NCBI GenBank assembly: GCA_903772945.1
Contig: CAICTM010000297.1
Span: forward strand, 1 to 64,000
DNA from: Seminavis robusta
Taxonomy: Eukaryota; Bacillariophyta; Bacillariophyceae; Naviculales; Naviculaceae
DNA: 64,000 nt
Direction: 5' to 3'
In this document: positions 53,243-64,000 of the stretch, piece by piece
Layout of the letters: each line of letters opens with the position of its first letter
Position numbering within the stretch: the first letter of the stretch is position 1
Translations under genes and position numbers: made by a program
The notes under the pieces: model-generated
Database searches by the model: none
Told to the model about the DNA's origin: nothing
Seen by the model: the letters and a program-made list of their open reading frames with translations, nothing else

Positions 53243-54751
53243 ATGGACAGCGACAGCTCTACGGTGGAAACGCCACGGAGAGGAGGGCACATTGACCTTA
53301 GCATTGTCGACTTTGTAAGCAGCTACGATGATCAGTCGAACTTTATGTCGTTGCCATCTGACGTGTACGAGGAGAAAAGACAACAACAAAAGCAAACAGC
53401 AAAGACCACCAGCACAAGTCAACCCCCCAGTCCCACCGATAGCAGCAGACGACAAGCGCAAAATGCTCAACATCAATCAAGCTACCACCAAGACAACTCG
53501 CGGGAGAACAGAACTGTGCAATCTCCAACATCCGCGAACCCACTTCGGCACTACAACCTCGTAATTCTCTCCGGTGCATTCTTCATCATTGGGAGTGTTC
53601 TGTTCTTCTGGGCATCATGGCTAGAGTTCTTTGAGCACAGCAACAACGCGCGATCACGAGCTTTTCTCTCTAGTAGCGAATCTCTAAGAGACTCCTCTGA
53701 TTCAAGGGGTTTTCACTTGAAACTCTCCAGCCTCGATACCTATGTCACACAACAAATGATGCTGCTGATGGGAAGTACATTCTGCTTCTTGCAGGTTGGG
53801 ATCATCAACCTGGTGAGAACCCCACTGGAGAAGTTTCACTTCTTCCAAATAGCAGCTGGGTTGTTTGGTTTGGTCAGCGGCATGTTCTGGGAGTCCAAGA
53901 CAATCTTGTCTGACATTTCCTATTTCTTCTTTGTGCATGCCATGACTGGTCAAGCCCTGATGCTGTTGCACCATCATTACTGGACTCTGATTCAACCTTT
54001 TCGCTCAGAACTTCGGAAGCAACAAGAAAGACAACCCCAGCCCCAGCCACAACCAGCCCAAACTCAAACTCAAACCCCCGCAGATGACGCCCAGACGCCA
54101 TCTCGTAGGCCGTCCCAGCGGCTTTCGCAGCTGCTATCTCCACGACAACGAAAGGGCCATTTTGCCCTCTTATCACCGGGAAAGCTTTCCGGTATATTGG
54201 ACTCAGGCCGAGACGAGGAAAAAGGGTCTGAGAACTCTGAGGAAAGTGTTAGGTCCAACGCAAACTCTGGGGATGTTAGCTTTTCTGTTGAGGAAAGCTA
54301 CTCTATCAAGGACGATGCACAAGAATCATGTCCTCGTGGTGATGATAACAATCCCAGCCTTGCATCCAAGGAAGAAGAATCTTCGGGAGATCCGAACGCA
54401 TCGGATAACAACGTGACAACGTCGCAGCGCGTCGCAAGCGATTCCAATTCGACCCAACGGGAAACTGCGGTGGCAACGTACCTTAGGTTCGGAACATTCT
54501 TTGGTGTGGCCGATGGCTTCTTTGTGCTCGGTGCTGTCGTGGAGACAGCACTGACTTACTTGACGATTCTGGTCATACCATCCAGCGACGACGACGACGA
54601 CGACAATGCGGGCCAATCCCCTTGGAATGGGGCGGCAAGGATCCTCAACTTGGCACCCGGATTTTTCTGGTTGCTTTACGCTAGTGGGACAACGCTGAAC
54701 ACTGTACTACTGCACCGATATGTGAAACGAATACGAGGTCATCGTCAGTAG
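53243..54751 (+). CDS. Six-transmembrane orphan protein with long acidic loop
   Basis: Single exon, 502 residues, ATG start. After a hydrophilic Gln/Ser-rich N-terminus of about 105 residues there are four membrane segments (VILSGAFFIIGSVLFFWASW; MMLLMGSTFCFLQVGIINLV; IAAGLFGLVSGMFW; YFFFVHAMTGQALMLL). A cytoplasm-like loop of about 160 residues follows, with PQPQPQPAQTQTQT, Ser/Arg and acidic clusters. Two more segments complete the protein (GVADGFFVLGAVVETALTYL; APGFFWLLYASGTTLNTVLL). The charged residues flanking them and the Ser-rich loop suggest phosphorylation-regulated membrane function, by inference. No family recognised. Confidence 0.75.
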   Translation: MDSDSSTVETPRRGGHIDLSIVDFVSSYDDQSNFMSLPSDVYEEKRQQQKQTAKTTSTSQPPSPTDSSRRQAQNAQHQSSYHQDNSRENRTVQSPTSANPLRHYNLVILSGAFFIIGSVLFFWASWLEFFEHSNNARSRAFLSSSESLRDSSDSRGFHLKLSSLDTYVTQQMMLLMGSTFCFLQVGIINLVRTPLEKFHFFQIAAGLFGLVSGMFWESKTILSDISYFFFVHAMTGQALMLLHHHYWTLIQPFRSELRKQQERQPQPQPQPAQTQTQTPADDAQTPSRRPSQRLSQLLSPRQRKGHFALLSPGKLSGILDSGRDEEKGSENSEESVRSNANSGDVSFSVEESYSIKDDAQESCPRGDDNNPSLASKEEESSGDPNASDNNVTTSQRVASDSNSTQRETAVATYLRFGTFFGVADGFFVLGAVVETALTYLTILVIPSSDDDDDDNAGQSPWNGAARILNLAPGFFWLLYASGTTLNTVLLHRYVKRIRGHRQ

Positions 54752-55001
54752 ACGGCGATGAATGATCGAACGAAACACAATCGTACTACCTGGCTGTCAT
54801 TGAGCAACAGGGGCGGGGCTCTGACAGCGAAAACCAACACAACTTTTGTACTGTACCTGCAAACTGCGTCTATGAACATTATCATGTACTGTTTCAAAAA
54901 CATCTATAACAATTATAACTGGCTACCATTTCTTTCTTCTCTTTCTCACAATTGATTCATACACATACACATAGTATTCAAGTATTTCCTGCCATGGTGA
55001 T
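54752..55001. other. Short spacer between convergent genes
   Basis: 250 bp of AT-rich DNA between two stop codons. Nothing seen. Confidence 0.5.
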
Positions 55002-57499
55002 TCAGACAGAGACTTCCGACAAGCGACCAGGCACATGCTTGACTTCTTCACAGTTCACAGCAACAATATCCTCCTCATCGCCATTCGCTTCATCGCTCTT
55101 GTTTGAGACCATCGTTTCCATGGACCCATTGTGGCGCTTGACAGTGTCCTCTTGGAGCTGCTGCAAGGAGGTGTCTCGCTTCAATCGAATCCACAACTGG
55201 GTGAAAATGTCAAATCTACCCGTCTCGCTGAGCACCGGAACACAAAGGAAGTAGACAATGAGGACAATGCTAACGGCGCCAAGCAATATCCCCACAATGT
55301 TGGGCATAGCATGATTCCCAATTGGCAGAGTACCAAACAAGATGCTCAAAATAGTCACAATGATGGCATACGGAGCTTGCGTGGTTACATGACCCAACAA
55401 CTGGCAGTCACTAGCCAAGGCCGAGAGCACCGTGGTGTCCGAGATGGGACTGACATGGTCACCTGCTACAGAGCCGCTGAGGATTCCAGCAACCGTAGCA
55501 TAGAAGATTGTGGCATCACCGTTTGACACTTGATACGTTGGGACGCAGATAAGAGGAAAGAGAATGCTCATCGTACCCCATGATGTCCCGGTTGCCAAAG
55601 CCATAAAGATGGATATGACAAAGGAAACGGTTGGCATTGCTTCAGGTGAAATCCCTTGGGTAATCCACTGCGAAAAGAGTCGGTCAGCTCCGACTGCCAA
55701 CACTTTGAGAGGCACGCAACAACCAACAGGCAGGTGAGCTCAACAAGAATTACACAAATAATATAATGGCAACGACCAGTTCGAACAAAGAACTTACTGA
55801 TGGCACCAGAAGCCCAGGCCAAAGTAAGGACAATCAGGGCAGGGAAGATGCGTGCCATTCCGTAGAGGAAAGCTTCAACGCATTCAAAAATGGACACAAG
55901 AGTGCGAGCCTTGGAAGAAGGAATGAAGGCAGCATCTTCGGCACATTCAGAGTGGGAGTGGTCTTCGTTCTCAGTGAGTTCGGCGTGGCCCTCTTTACAA
56001 AGTTGATCTTGCTTCTTTGACCGACCAAACATGCTCTTGATGACGGGCCAAGTAGGAAGGACGAGTTTACCCTTTTGGACGAATTGAATCTGATACAGCA
56101 GGAAAGTCAACATGGTGGCAGCCATGGTTCCCCATAGCAAACTAGAGTATGAGTTCGAGTTTTCAATCTTCTCCATGAAGCTTCGTTCTTCCGTGGGGTC
56201 CTCTCCAGTCTTGACCAAAAAGTAGAAAATGAGGACAACAAGGAAGACAACAGGCAGGGCCATGTTCCAGGGCTTTTGTGGTGTATCAGGGCGAGGCTGA
56301 TTCTCCTTCTTTGCTCCTCCTTCCTGATTTTTGCTTGAAGGTCCTTTCCCATCACCCCCATCAATTCGTTGGTAGACTTGGGTTTTTCTCTCTGCAATTA
56401 GCATGGGACCCAGGTCACGCTGGCTATAGATGAGCATGGGCATAAGCAAGAGCATGAAGATTGGGTAGTATCGATATTTGATAGACTCAAGGAACACGGC
56501 GAATGCAGAGGTCTCAATTGTAAGGTTGTCTTCACCATACAGCTTGATCAACTTTTCAATTTCATTGTCAATGAGACCAATCTCTGTCCCAACCCAAGAA
56601 GAAATGGGAGAAATGCTGGCAATTGGTGCTGCTGTAGCATCAACAAGAAATGAGAGCTTCTCACGTGAGATGAAAAGGAGGTCTGTCAAGGGCCTCATGG
56701 TCTCCCCAGCCAAGAGCGTATTGGCATAATCATCAAAGAACACACAGCAACCAATAGCAAAGGTAGCAACTTGTCCAGCTCGTGCTGTCTTTGCATACTT
56801 GGCAATGCTCTTGGTAAATCCATACATTCCTCCGCTCTTTTCCATCATCCCAACCATTCCACTGAGGAACAAAGTGAACAAATAGACATATGCATGATCT
56901 TCATTTGCCAAAGCTTTGAGAATGTACTCATCCAGGGTTGATTTGAATCCCTCTCTAAGGTTTCCAGCAACCATGCAGGCACCAACAAACACAGCAGAGA
57001 AGAGTGATACTTCCACCATTTGTGTCATAAAGGCCAACACCATGACAATGATGAGAGGAACAATTGCAGCACCTGCTTGATATGCTTCATACTCAGAACT
57101 TGTAGATTCTTCACTGTCATCAACTGATAAAGTTACTGAAATCTTGTGCCGACCAGCGCTTTCCACTTTAATTGTTCCAACATCTAAAGAGTCTGGAAGT
57201 TCACGGTTAGATAATGTGGAAAGGTCAAAGGAACCTTTGGACTGAACGATGCCACCAACTGAAGTCTCCCAAAAGAGCTTGTCATAACCTGTGTTAGTAT
57301 TGTTGCTTTCCTCCCACTCCAGGTTGGATACAGTGACAAATGTTTCTGCACCCACAAACAGCGTCTTTAGGCCATCGATTTGGGTGTTGACATCTGTGAG
57401 GCCGATTTTTCCAGCATCTTTGATGCTGTAGTCAAATGCCGACACCCCAGACAGAGCTGAGATTGCGACGAGGCATGATATGACAGTTTTGCTTATCAT
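55002..57499 (-). CDS. NhaC-type Na+/H+ antiporter family protein
   Basis: Model, minus strand: 57499-55798 joined to 55702-55002, 800 residues. The intron has GTAAGT and CAAAG and splits ASGAI/MLAVGAD. The N-terminus has a signal peptide (VISCLVAISALSGVSAFD) and an extracytoplasmic domain of about 130 residues not usual in bacterial NhaC. Then come about 11 membrane segments with the family signatures CCVFFDDYANTLLAGETMRP, DATAAPIASISPISSWVG and ATGTSWGTMSILFPL, and SVAGDHVSPISDTTVLSA. The conserved Asp pair FDDY is the presumed ion site. A hydrophilic loop of about 50 residues separates the halves. The expected role is Na+ (or other cation) extrusion coupled to H+, at plasma membrane or organelle; targeting is uncertain. 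Confidence 0.9.
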
Positions 57500-59089
57500 C
57501 TGGGTGAAGAGTTGATGTTATTGTAATAGTAATAGTAGTAGTTGTAAGTAATTGTTTTTCGATTTTGTGAGAGAAGTAAATCCGCCGATGATCGCGGTAC
57601 CGGTACTGTAGTCTGCTGTACCTCGCAAGACGATGTACCGCTACCTAGCTAGCTGCCAGCTACCAGTACCGGTGGCACGGTAGCGGTCCGTAAGTCCGTA
57701 AGTCACATTTGTTTGATCCATCAACCGTACAAGCATGATTCGATTCGTCGTCACACTTCAAATGTGGCATTAATGAACTTTCTTCAAGCAACGTGGATCT
57801 GCGCTTCCACCCCAATCTCACTGAAGTCCGAAGCGGCACACCTTGCGCCAATGCGCTACCAAGCACAAGACCATGCAGATATTGTAACCTCCAGTTTGCA
57901 TGAATGCGGATTCTGATGCGTCGAGGGGGGGGGGGCGGTTGGTTCGTCCAATCGGGTTTGAGTCTACTTGGTTGGAGACCAGCCAGAAGCTTGCGAATAG
58001 CTACTGACTAGTAGTACTCTTTCATCATCGGTTGCTTCGTGCTGTGTCTCAACCGAGCGGCACGTTGAACTGTCTGTGTTGGATTGCAAACAGAACTGAA
58101 TGGATCCTTGCAGAAAGAGAAATCGAACGCTTTGCCTCTCAGAACTGGGTATGTTGTCGACCCCTTTGAAGCAGGTTAGTCTCTGGGCATGGTGCACCTG
58201 GCCATCCAAGCAAGTACTACTACTAGTTGCTTCGGTGCCTAAGAAGAGTGGAGACGAGTCGAAGTCTTTAGATCCAAATATCCTAACACGGATGTCAGCG
58301 TGGCCAGCAAAAGACCAGCCCACCAACCAAAGGCTTCAGTTTGATGACTGCCAAGACCCTTCTGGACCTGGGACATTCACTTCTTTTGGCAAAACATAGC
58401 CGCAATGGGCTGATAGTTATTGTGCGGTATAGCATGTCTATCGTGTTTATCAGGCCTATCTAGCAATGGCTGCAGCTAAAGTTAGAACGATAAATAATTG
58501 ACGCACAGATAGAGACGGCCCCCCATTCCATCTCTACGGTACAGCGTAGCTAGACTAAGAGGTTCTGGTCGCCTCCATCAAATGCAGCTAAGGGTGAGAG
58601 TGCAAAATACTGTTTGACACAGGCATGTCTCCGGGCTGGAGCGAGTTCTGGTTGTCCACCCGAGCGTGATCAAGATTAATCAAATGCGGCAAAAAGCAAG
58701 TGAGAGTGCTAAAACAAATACTGTGTTTCAAGATCTATCAATTTATCAAATGCAGGAAAGAGCGAGACCGAGAAAAAACTCTGCGTTGACAGAGACAAGC
58801 CTCATGCCAGAGTTCTGGGTGCCGAGTCGAGTCGCGTGTTTCAAGATCGCAGGACACCGCCTGCCGGTAGTTGGACAGTTGAAGGCGGTCTGCGAGAAAG
58901 TACAAGCGCCCAAGTGCAACTGTTTGCTGCCAGCCAAGTATGACATGCTACGGTATGGAGACGGGAAGGGCAACTACTGACAGAGACTTGTCTATGTTGA
59001 GATGGAATATGAATATGTATTTTCTAAGAGCTATCATGGTATGTCTACAGATTGCATGGTACGTCCATGCTCGTTTGCTTTTGAGTTGT
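57500..59089. other. Intergenic region, no supported gene
   Basis: Contains accggtac/gctagcta palindromes (57594-57675), a G run (about 57926-57936) and two degenerate copies of a segment with atcaaatgc and ctggagcgagttctgg-like words (about 58577-58680 and 58735-58840). A 104-codon frame over the second copy has no motif. Confidence 0.5.
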
Positions 59090-59575
59090 TTACACCGACT
59101 TGGCGCCTTCCAACATGTAGGCAGACATGAAGCTGAATATTTTCTCCCAGGAATGCTTGGTGGACGGAGTGCAGTCTCGGGAACTGAGGACCTTTTCCAG
59201 TGTGTGCCCCAAAGCTTGTCCCATGAGCTCAAAGTGACGAGCGGTCACTCCGTATCTTGCGTGTGCGGGGCCAAGATCCATCATCTCCTCGGCAACAATG
59301 TCCATGTCGGGTCCAAGCATGTGCACAGCAAGGTCAAGCATCCTCACAAAGCGCTTGGCAAAAACCATGAACTTTTCGTTCTTCTGTTCCACATCATCCG
59401 CCGTGAATGCGAAAGGAGTCCATGCATCGGGTGCGATATCGTACATGCACTTGAACAGAGTGGCTCCGAACATCTCATCGTAGGATTCGATCATCTTGAC
59501 CCTGTCCCAACTCTCAGAGACTTCCGAAACAATTCCAAAGTAGCATTCACCGTCGAAGAAAGCAAGGGCGTCCAT
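59090..59575 (-). CDS. Globin-family protein (paralog B, intronless)
   Basis: Single exon, 161 residues, ATG start. It aligns end to end with the protein of 27118-27679: TLFKCMYDIAPDAW matches LFEQMYEIAPDAW, KFMVFAKRFVRMLDLAV matches the E helix, and LGPAHARYGVTARHFELMG is the F helix with proximal His105. TPFAF supplies the CD1 Phe. The distal E7 position is Phe72 by hand alignment. The site of the other copy's intron is uninterrupted here. Soluble, probably heme-binding. Which ligand it binds is unknown; absence of a distal His suggests unusual ligand kinetics (inference). Confidence 0.87.
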   Translation of the reverse strand: MDALAFFDGECYFGIVSEVSESWDRVKMIESYDEMFGATLFKCMYDIAPDAWTPFAFTADDVEQKNEKFMVFAKRFVRMLDLAVHMLGPDMDIVAEEMMDLGPAHARYGVTARHFELMGQALGHTLEKVLSSRDCTPSTKHSWEKIFSFMSAYMLEGAKSV

Positions 59576-61649
59576 GATTGTGATTTAGTTTTTTGTTGGT
59601 GGAGCGTTTGAGTGTTTTGGGAATCCGGTTTTGGTTTTCAAGATGTTTGAATTGTGAGCTCTCCTCTGCTGCAGGCTGAAGCAGCTCTGGAGCTGATGGG
59701 AAAGCTTGGAAGCTCCGAAGGAGGGGCTCGTGGTACAAGTAATGTTCCGGTTTCGGTATTGGGTGAGCTCTTGACCTCGACCTTGACCATCAACGAGCCG
59801 CAATGCGAAGCGAAGCTACAGGCTTGAAGATACGGTACTCTTGAAGTTGTACGTGAACCCTCCGAGTGACCCAGGGAAACTCTCTCTATGCATAAATCAT
59901 AAATCATTTGTAAACTTAATTATATCATCCAGTCATCAAGACGTTCCAGTGTTCGCATTGCATGACACTCTTGTCAAAAGAAACGTTCCTCATAGTCCTC
60001 TTGGCACCTCAGAGTCTTCTGCATCGGAAGGCTTCTGATTTGTGCTTCTCTTTGGAAACCTTCCTGTAACTTTCAGCTCCTTCTTGCTTTAGCGAAAGTG
60101 AATCGCCTCTATCTCTTAACATGGCAACTGGACAGTAGAACAGTAGCTGTTTCGGGAAATAATTAGGGTACCGGTACTAGTTGGCAGAGTAGTCACTGCG
60201 GACATTGGCATAAGGCTCGTGCCTTTGGCTCGCACTGCAAGTTCCACCACCATCACGCAACAGCATCTCACCATTGCCGTTATCGAGCTCATCTCGCCAT
60301 CTCTTCTCAGGCATCCTCTGTTGCCTGTGTTCCTGTTTCTGTTCCTGTTCCTGTTCCTGATCTTAGGAAGATTGAAGAGAGCCCCACGATCCCACGATCG
60401 AGCTCGAAAGACCGGATCAACGGACTTGTTCCGACTCTTCCCATTGTTACACTTTTCAACTTCCTCCCATCTATCATGGTGGTTGCAGAGGTGTACCGGT
60501 TTAAAACTAAACCGGTACCGGTACTACGAAGATACGAAGATAGATACGAGTACATAGATTGTTTTTTGATAATATTTGAGGCAGAGTGCTCTTTCTTCGG
60601 CTTTATTAGGCTTTGGGGCAATCAACGGCAGGAAAGCCAATTACTGGCTAGCCAAATCCAATAACCACCAACCAAGATCCAAGGGGAGCTCCTCAAGCAA
60701 GGGCAGGAGGGCAGGCCATCAAAGTGCACTCGAACATTAAAACGAACGAACCTATGATGATTTGATTCGGTAATCTAGTAACGACTGAGTGTGTGCCTAT
60801 GATAGCCAATTTTATTTGATAGTTAGTTCTATCTTGTCATCGGTGTCTGATGAGCCGACCAGCGCCAATCCAAGGGAGCGGTCAGCCATGTCCTCCAGTT
60901 CCTTGTAGAGAATGTAGAGATGGCTGAGATGAGATGGCTTTCTTGCTTGTGAGGAGAATCTGATAATATGTATGCAAGCTCGGCGAAGTGGAAAGACGAC
61001 TGCTATTCATGTTTTAGGGTGGGAAGCTGATTGTTGACTACTGGTGAAGCATTCCAACCAATTCGGTATCGGGTTTCAAAGGGAGTGCCTTCTGGACACG
61101 GAAGGCAGGGCCTCATCCACTCAGGAAGCACCACGATGTGCACCTTTAGCGCTCGAACCCTGGCTACCCGTAGCTCTAGAACGTTGTCTACTAGAACGTA
61201 GTTTTGTTTTAAATCCCAAACACCAACACGGGACCGATAACAACTTGTTCTTCGCGCTAAAACCCCTCAAGAGATCAGCTCCTTGATTCTTCAGCCATGC
61301 GACCCAGAGAGGCTCTATCTTCCAGCTTCCAGCTCTCAAAGCAAAAGCTGTGGAGGCTCTCGAAGACAGCTTCGAAAACCATGATTGTACGTACAGTCGT
61401 ATGCATCTCGTGTTTCCCGACCCCTCACAGCACCGGTGGAGATTAACAAACCAACCAACCACGATTGTAAATAAATACTACAAGCTAGCTAGTAGAAAAT
61501 AATCACGAGGAGTGAGTCCCGGTTTGCAAACGGTACCTTTCGTATCTTTTTACAATTACAATAATTTTGCCATAATTCCATTTTGGATCTTCGCCAGCTC
61601 GGGTACGACTGCGCTAGTACTCGCTCGGAATAAAGAAGAAAGAAGAAAC
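59576..61649. other. Intergenic region, no supported gene
   Basis: Contains a ttcctgttcctg microsatellite (about 60330-60360) and accggtaccggtac at about 60510-60524. The open frames in 60219-60664 run through these repeats. No motif-bearing frame found. Confidence 0.5.
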
Positions 61650-62207
61650 ATGCAACAGGAGCCTCTAATCTCATCGCTGATCCTCTCGTTGCTTGTTGTT
61701 TCTGCGTTCTGCTTTACGCCAAGCTCTTGCTTTATTGGTTGGAGAGGAGATGGTTTGCGGCCAGTAGGAGATAGAACAATAATGAGTAGCAACTGCAACC
61801 AGGAAGAAATTGGCCAAATGCGTGGCGGTCTACTTTTTGTAAAGACAAAGGATCGTCCTGGAATTGTCAACTTCTATCAAGAGAAGATTGGAATGAAAGT
61901 GTGGCTGGAACAACCAGAGATTACAGTTCTGTCTCATGGCAACCTGCTTATTGGATTTCACCAGCTACCAACAGACGCAACAACTCCTGTTACCACGGAA
62001 GGCATCATGTACACCTTCGTATACCCAACCAAAGCAGAAGTCGATGCCATGTACGAGATATTTCGTGACACTACAGCAGACGGGCCTCCACGAGAAAACA
62101 CCAAGTATCGCATCTATCAATTCTTTGCAGCAGATCCAGAAGGCAGGCAGCTAGAATTCCAAGCGTTCTTGCATCCTCTGGAGCCTGTTAGTAGCTCGGT
62201 TGGCTAG
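61650..62207 (+). CDS. VOC/glyoxalase-superfamily protein with pre-sequence
   Basis: 185 residues from the ATG at 61650. The N-terminus is a signal peptide-like stretch (LISSLILSLLVVSAFCFTPS), where SAFCF resembles the ASAF cleavage motif of diatom plastid-targeted proteins. After a linker, GGLLFVKTKDRPGIVNFYQE begins a VOC fold: the usual pattern of a first strand, then a helix ending FYxxxxG, then LxxGNLLIGFHQ, and finally YRIYQFFAADPEGRQLEFQA, the characteristic F.DP.G...E.. end. Members are metal-dependent lyases, dioxygenases or resistance proteins. Possible metal ligands are the His in IGFHQ and the Glu in LEFQ. The substrate is unknown. Confidence 0.8.
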   Translation: MQQEPLISSLILSLLVVSAFCFTPSSCFIGWRGDGLRPVGDRTIMSSNCNQEEIGQMRGGLLFVKTKDRPGIVNFYQEKIGMKVWLEQPEITVLSHGNLLIGFHQLPTDATTPVTTEGIMYTFVYPTKAEVDAMYEIFRDTTADGPPRENTKYRIYQFFAADPEGRQLEFQAFLHPLEPVSSSVG

Positions 62208-63530
62208 TCGAGAAGACCTACCAGTCTCACTGTGTAATGCACATTCTGAGGATCCAGGTCTTTCAATCGTCTGGGTTGTTTTCTCATTCCAGAAGAACGC
62301 ACTTGATAGGTACGGCGTACGGTAAGAAATATGTTTGCTGAAGCAGTTGTTGTCTTGTTCGCTACTAGCTAAGCGCTAGAGCGCGCCACCTGCACAAAAC
62401 AGAGTCCGGCTATGCTTCAGGAGTGCTGTGCATACGGTGCTATGAATGAAGCAGGGCCTTCTTGTCAGCAGGGAAAGCAACACCGAGTCGAGTTTAGCTT
62501 ATTCAGCCAGAACTCCTCTTCCAGCGGGCTTTCTCATCTGGTGTTTGTCTGGTTACACTTCGTCGGAAGGTGCCTTTGCTGACATTTTAACTTTTGCTTT
62601 TCTTAATTGCTTCAGTTCCGTAGACTTTTTGCCATCCCAAGCTTTTTAAGACGTCTTGCTGAGCCAGAAATAGACAAGATATAGATGACAAGCTGATGAC
62701 ACCAATTCCATTTTAGATTTTAGTTAGATAAAAAGCTGGTCATCACCCCCCCCCCTCTTTGGCGACAGTGCCGCGGATACATCATTCGACAAAGGGTCAG
62801 AGAGGTTCAGCTTTCTTTGAAAGTTCTTTGAAGGCCAAAGGAATAGCTGTGCCAAGCCCCCCAGGGATGCCTGTTTCTTCTCCTGGTGCAAAGCAGGAAG
62901 ACCTTGCAGTGTCCACAACAACACCAATGCCTTTTTGAGCTGGAAACCAAATTCAGGCTGCCGAAGGCATGAGCCCTCAATGAGATGGAGTCTGCCTTGA
63001 CCTTTACAAAATTCTAGCTAGCCAGTCATCTGTTCCTCTTTTGGGCAGGCCACCTTTATTAGGGTTAGGACAGAGAGACAAACAGACAAACATCATGTAC
63101 AAACAATCAAACATCCAAACAAAATTCACATGGCCAGCCCTACAATCGTTGAGGGCTATCCATCCGTAAGGTTGGCCACTGCACGGTGCAAGCACAGTCT
63201 GCAATTTGAAGTGCGATTGAAGGGTCTCACAAACAGCATGGAATGTTGAAATGACGTCACTCCGATTTATTCCCCTGTACAGGACTGATGTCAGCTGGTC
63301 ACGACCCAGAGCAATCCCGCTCTTGCCGCTGTTTCAGCTTCTGTTCGATGTGCTTCCCGCTGGGTCGAGACTGAAAACGCTTTGAAAGATAGATTTCTCC
63401 TCTCACAAAATTGAACTGACAGCAATCAAAGCATAACAACAACATCAACAACATTATCAACACGTCTTCAACGTATTCTCAGAAAAAGAAATCAAAGCAA
63501 TTCTCAACCAAATTCAAAACTTCACCCACC
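62208..63530. other. Intergenic region, no supported gene
   Basis: Contains a C run (about 62746-62755) and short open frames without motifs. The final 120 bases are A/C-rich and probably form the 5' leader of the ABC1-type kinase gene. Confidence 0.55.
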
Positions 63531-64000
63531 ATGAACATCAGATTCCATCATTTGGCGTTGGCCGCCATGGGCACAACCGGTGCACAAGCCTTTTCACCTC
63601 AGAGCCCTCCCTCTTTTGCGCATCGCACCCTATCACTGCAGGCTGTGGCCACAATTGGTCCACCAACAAACAGTATATTGACCTCGAATGTCAATCAAAA
63701 CGCAGAATTTCCTTCTCCCCTGGGGCCCATGGATCGGTTCAAGCGTGCAGGCAAATTTTGGGCTACATCAGTCCCTATTGTGGCCGACTACTACGGCTTG
63801 ATGAGCCGCATCAAACTCAAGGAGACCTTGACAGGACATGCATTGGAAGAGTCCGAAATGGAGCGGCTATGGCATGATCAGCATGCCGATGGTGCCACTA
63901 AGATGAAAAACACAATCAACGACCTGAAAGGATTCTACGTCAAGGCAGCCCAAATTGTGGGAGCTAGGGCTGACTTGTTCCCTTCAGAATACACAGAAGC
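63531..64000 (+). CDS. ABC1/ADCK-family kinase, plastid-type, 5' end only
   Basis: Starts at the ATG at 63531 in a caccATG context and runs off the window end (156 complete codons). The N-terminus (ALAAMGTTGAQAFSPQSP) looks like a diatom bipartite plastid pre-sequence with an AFSP motif. Downstream RLWHDQHADGATKMKNTIND and LKGFYVKAAQIVGARADLFP match the K.GQ-type N-terminal signature of ABC1 (ADCK/UbiB) atypical kinases, here KAAQ. Family members act in quinone metabolism or plastid lipid and stress control. The catalytic lobe is outside the window. Confidence 0.85.
   Translation, partial: MNIRFHHLALAAMGTTGAQAFSPQSPPSFAHRTLSLQAVATIGPPTNSILTSNVNQNAEFPSPLGPMDRFKRAGKFWATSVPIVADYYGLMSRIKLKETLTGHALEESEMERLWHDQHADGATKMKNTINDLKGFYVKAAQIVGARADLFPSEYTE

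Noticed and set aside
58666-58980. 104-codon plus-strand frame
   Set aside because: Lies over degenerate repeated DNA and carries no motif.
1-64000. CRISPR arrays, bacterial operons or tRNA genes
   Set aside because: No regularly spaced repeats with unique spacers, no polycistronic spacing, and no tRNA A/B box pair with a cloverleaf was found by eye.

Overview
This is eukaryotic nuclear DNA, most likely from a pennate diatom. Genes are interrupted by short GT-AG introns (about 77-200 nt). Two proteins have N-termini resembling diatom plastid pre-sequences (signal peptide followed by an AF or AFSP motif). Repertoire typical of diatoms includes single-pass LRR proteins without kinases, ankyrin-kinase proteins and divergent globins. 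A Seminavis-like genome is my best guess, by inference only.

Layout. 1-2773 is non-coding with repeats. 2774-5772 (+) is a HIRAN-SNF2-RING protein (HLTF/Rad5 type). 5992-7758 (-) is an ankyrin/LRR-like protein. 8140-9429 (-) and 10861-13659 (+) are type II membrane LRR proteins. From about 12300 to 18560 lies a large inverted duplication: the 3' half of the second LRR gene plus a tiny two-exon membrane-protein gene on the left, mirrored by a second tiny gene and a broken LRR gene (17151-19342, -) on the right. A foldback/MITE-like element (14724-15207) sits near its centre. A ligand-binding-receptor remnant (about 19440-20060) follows. 20686-23778 and 35966-38547 (both -) are paralogous HECT E3 ligases with the same novel-looking triplicated N-terminal module. 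Between them are a secreted glycoprotein (25621-26691), a globin (27118-27679, -) and a large SHPRH-like helicase/RING ligase (28937-35188, -) containing a 14-nt microexon.

The second half holds a dual-specificity phosphatase (39297-40310, -), a TspO/MBR-like protein (40595-41538), a conserved unknown (42460-43389), an ankyrin-kinase-TIR-like protein (44044-48182, with one frame break), a nuclease/kinase-like remnant (48449-49796, -), a broken LRR gene (50377-51990), a 6-TM orphan (53243-54751), an NhaC-type antiporter (55002-57499, -), a second globin (59090-59575, -), a VOC/glyoxalase-like protein (61650-62207) and the start of an ABC1-type kinase (63531 to the end).

Themes. Four E3 ubiquitin ligases lie within 36 kb: two PCNA-ligase-type (HLTF-like and SHPRH-like) and two HECT. 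Four LRR loci share one pre-LRR cap. Intergenic DNA is peppered with ACCGGTACC and GCTAGCTAGC palindromes. Splice junctions were chosen by hand from frame continuity and GT-AG signals; no homology search was run.
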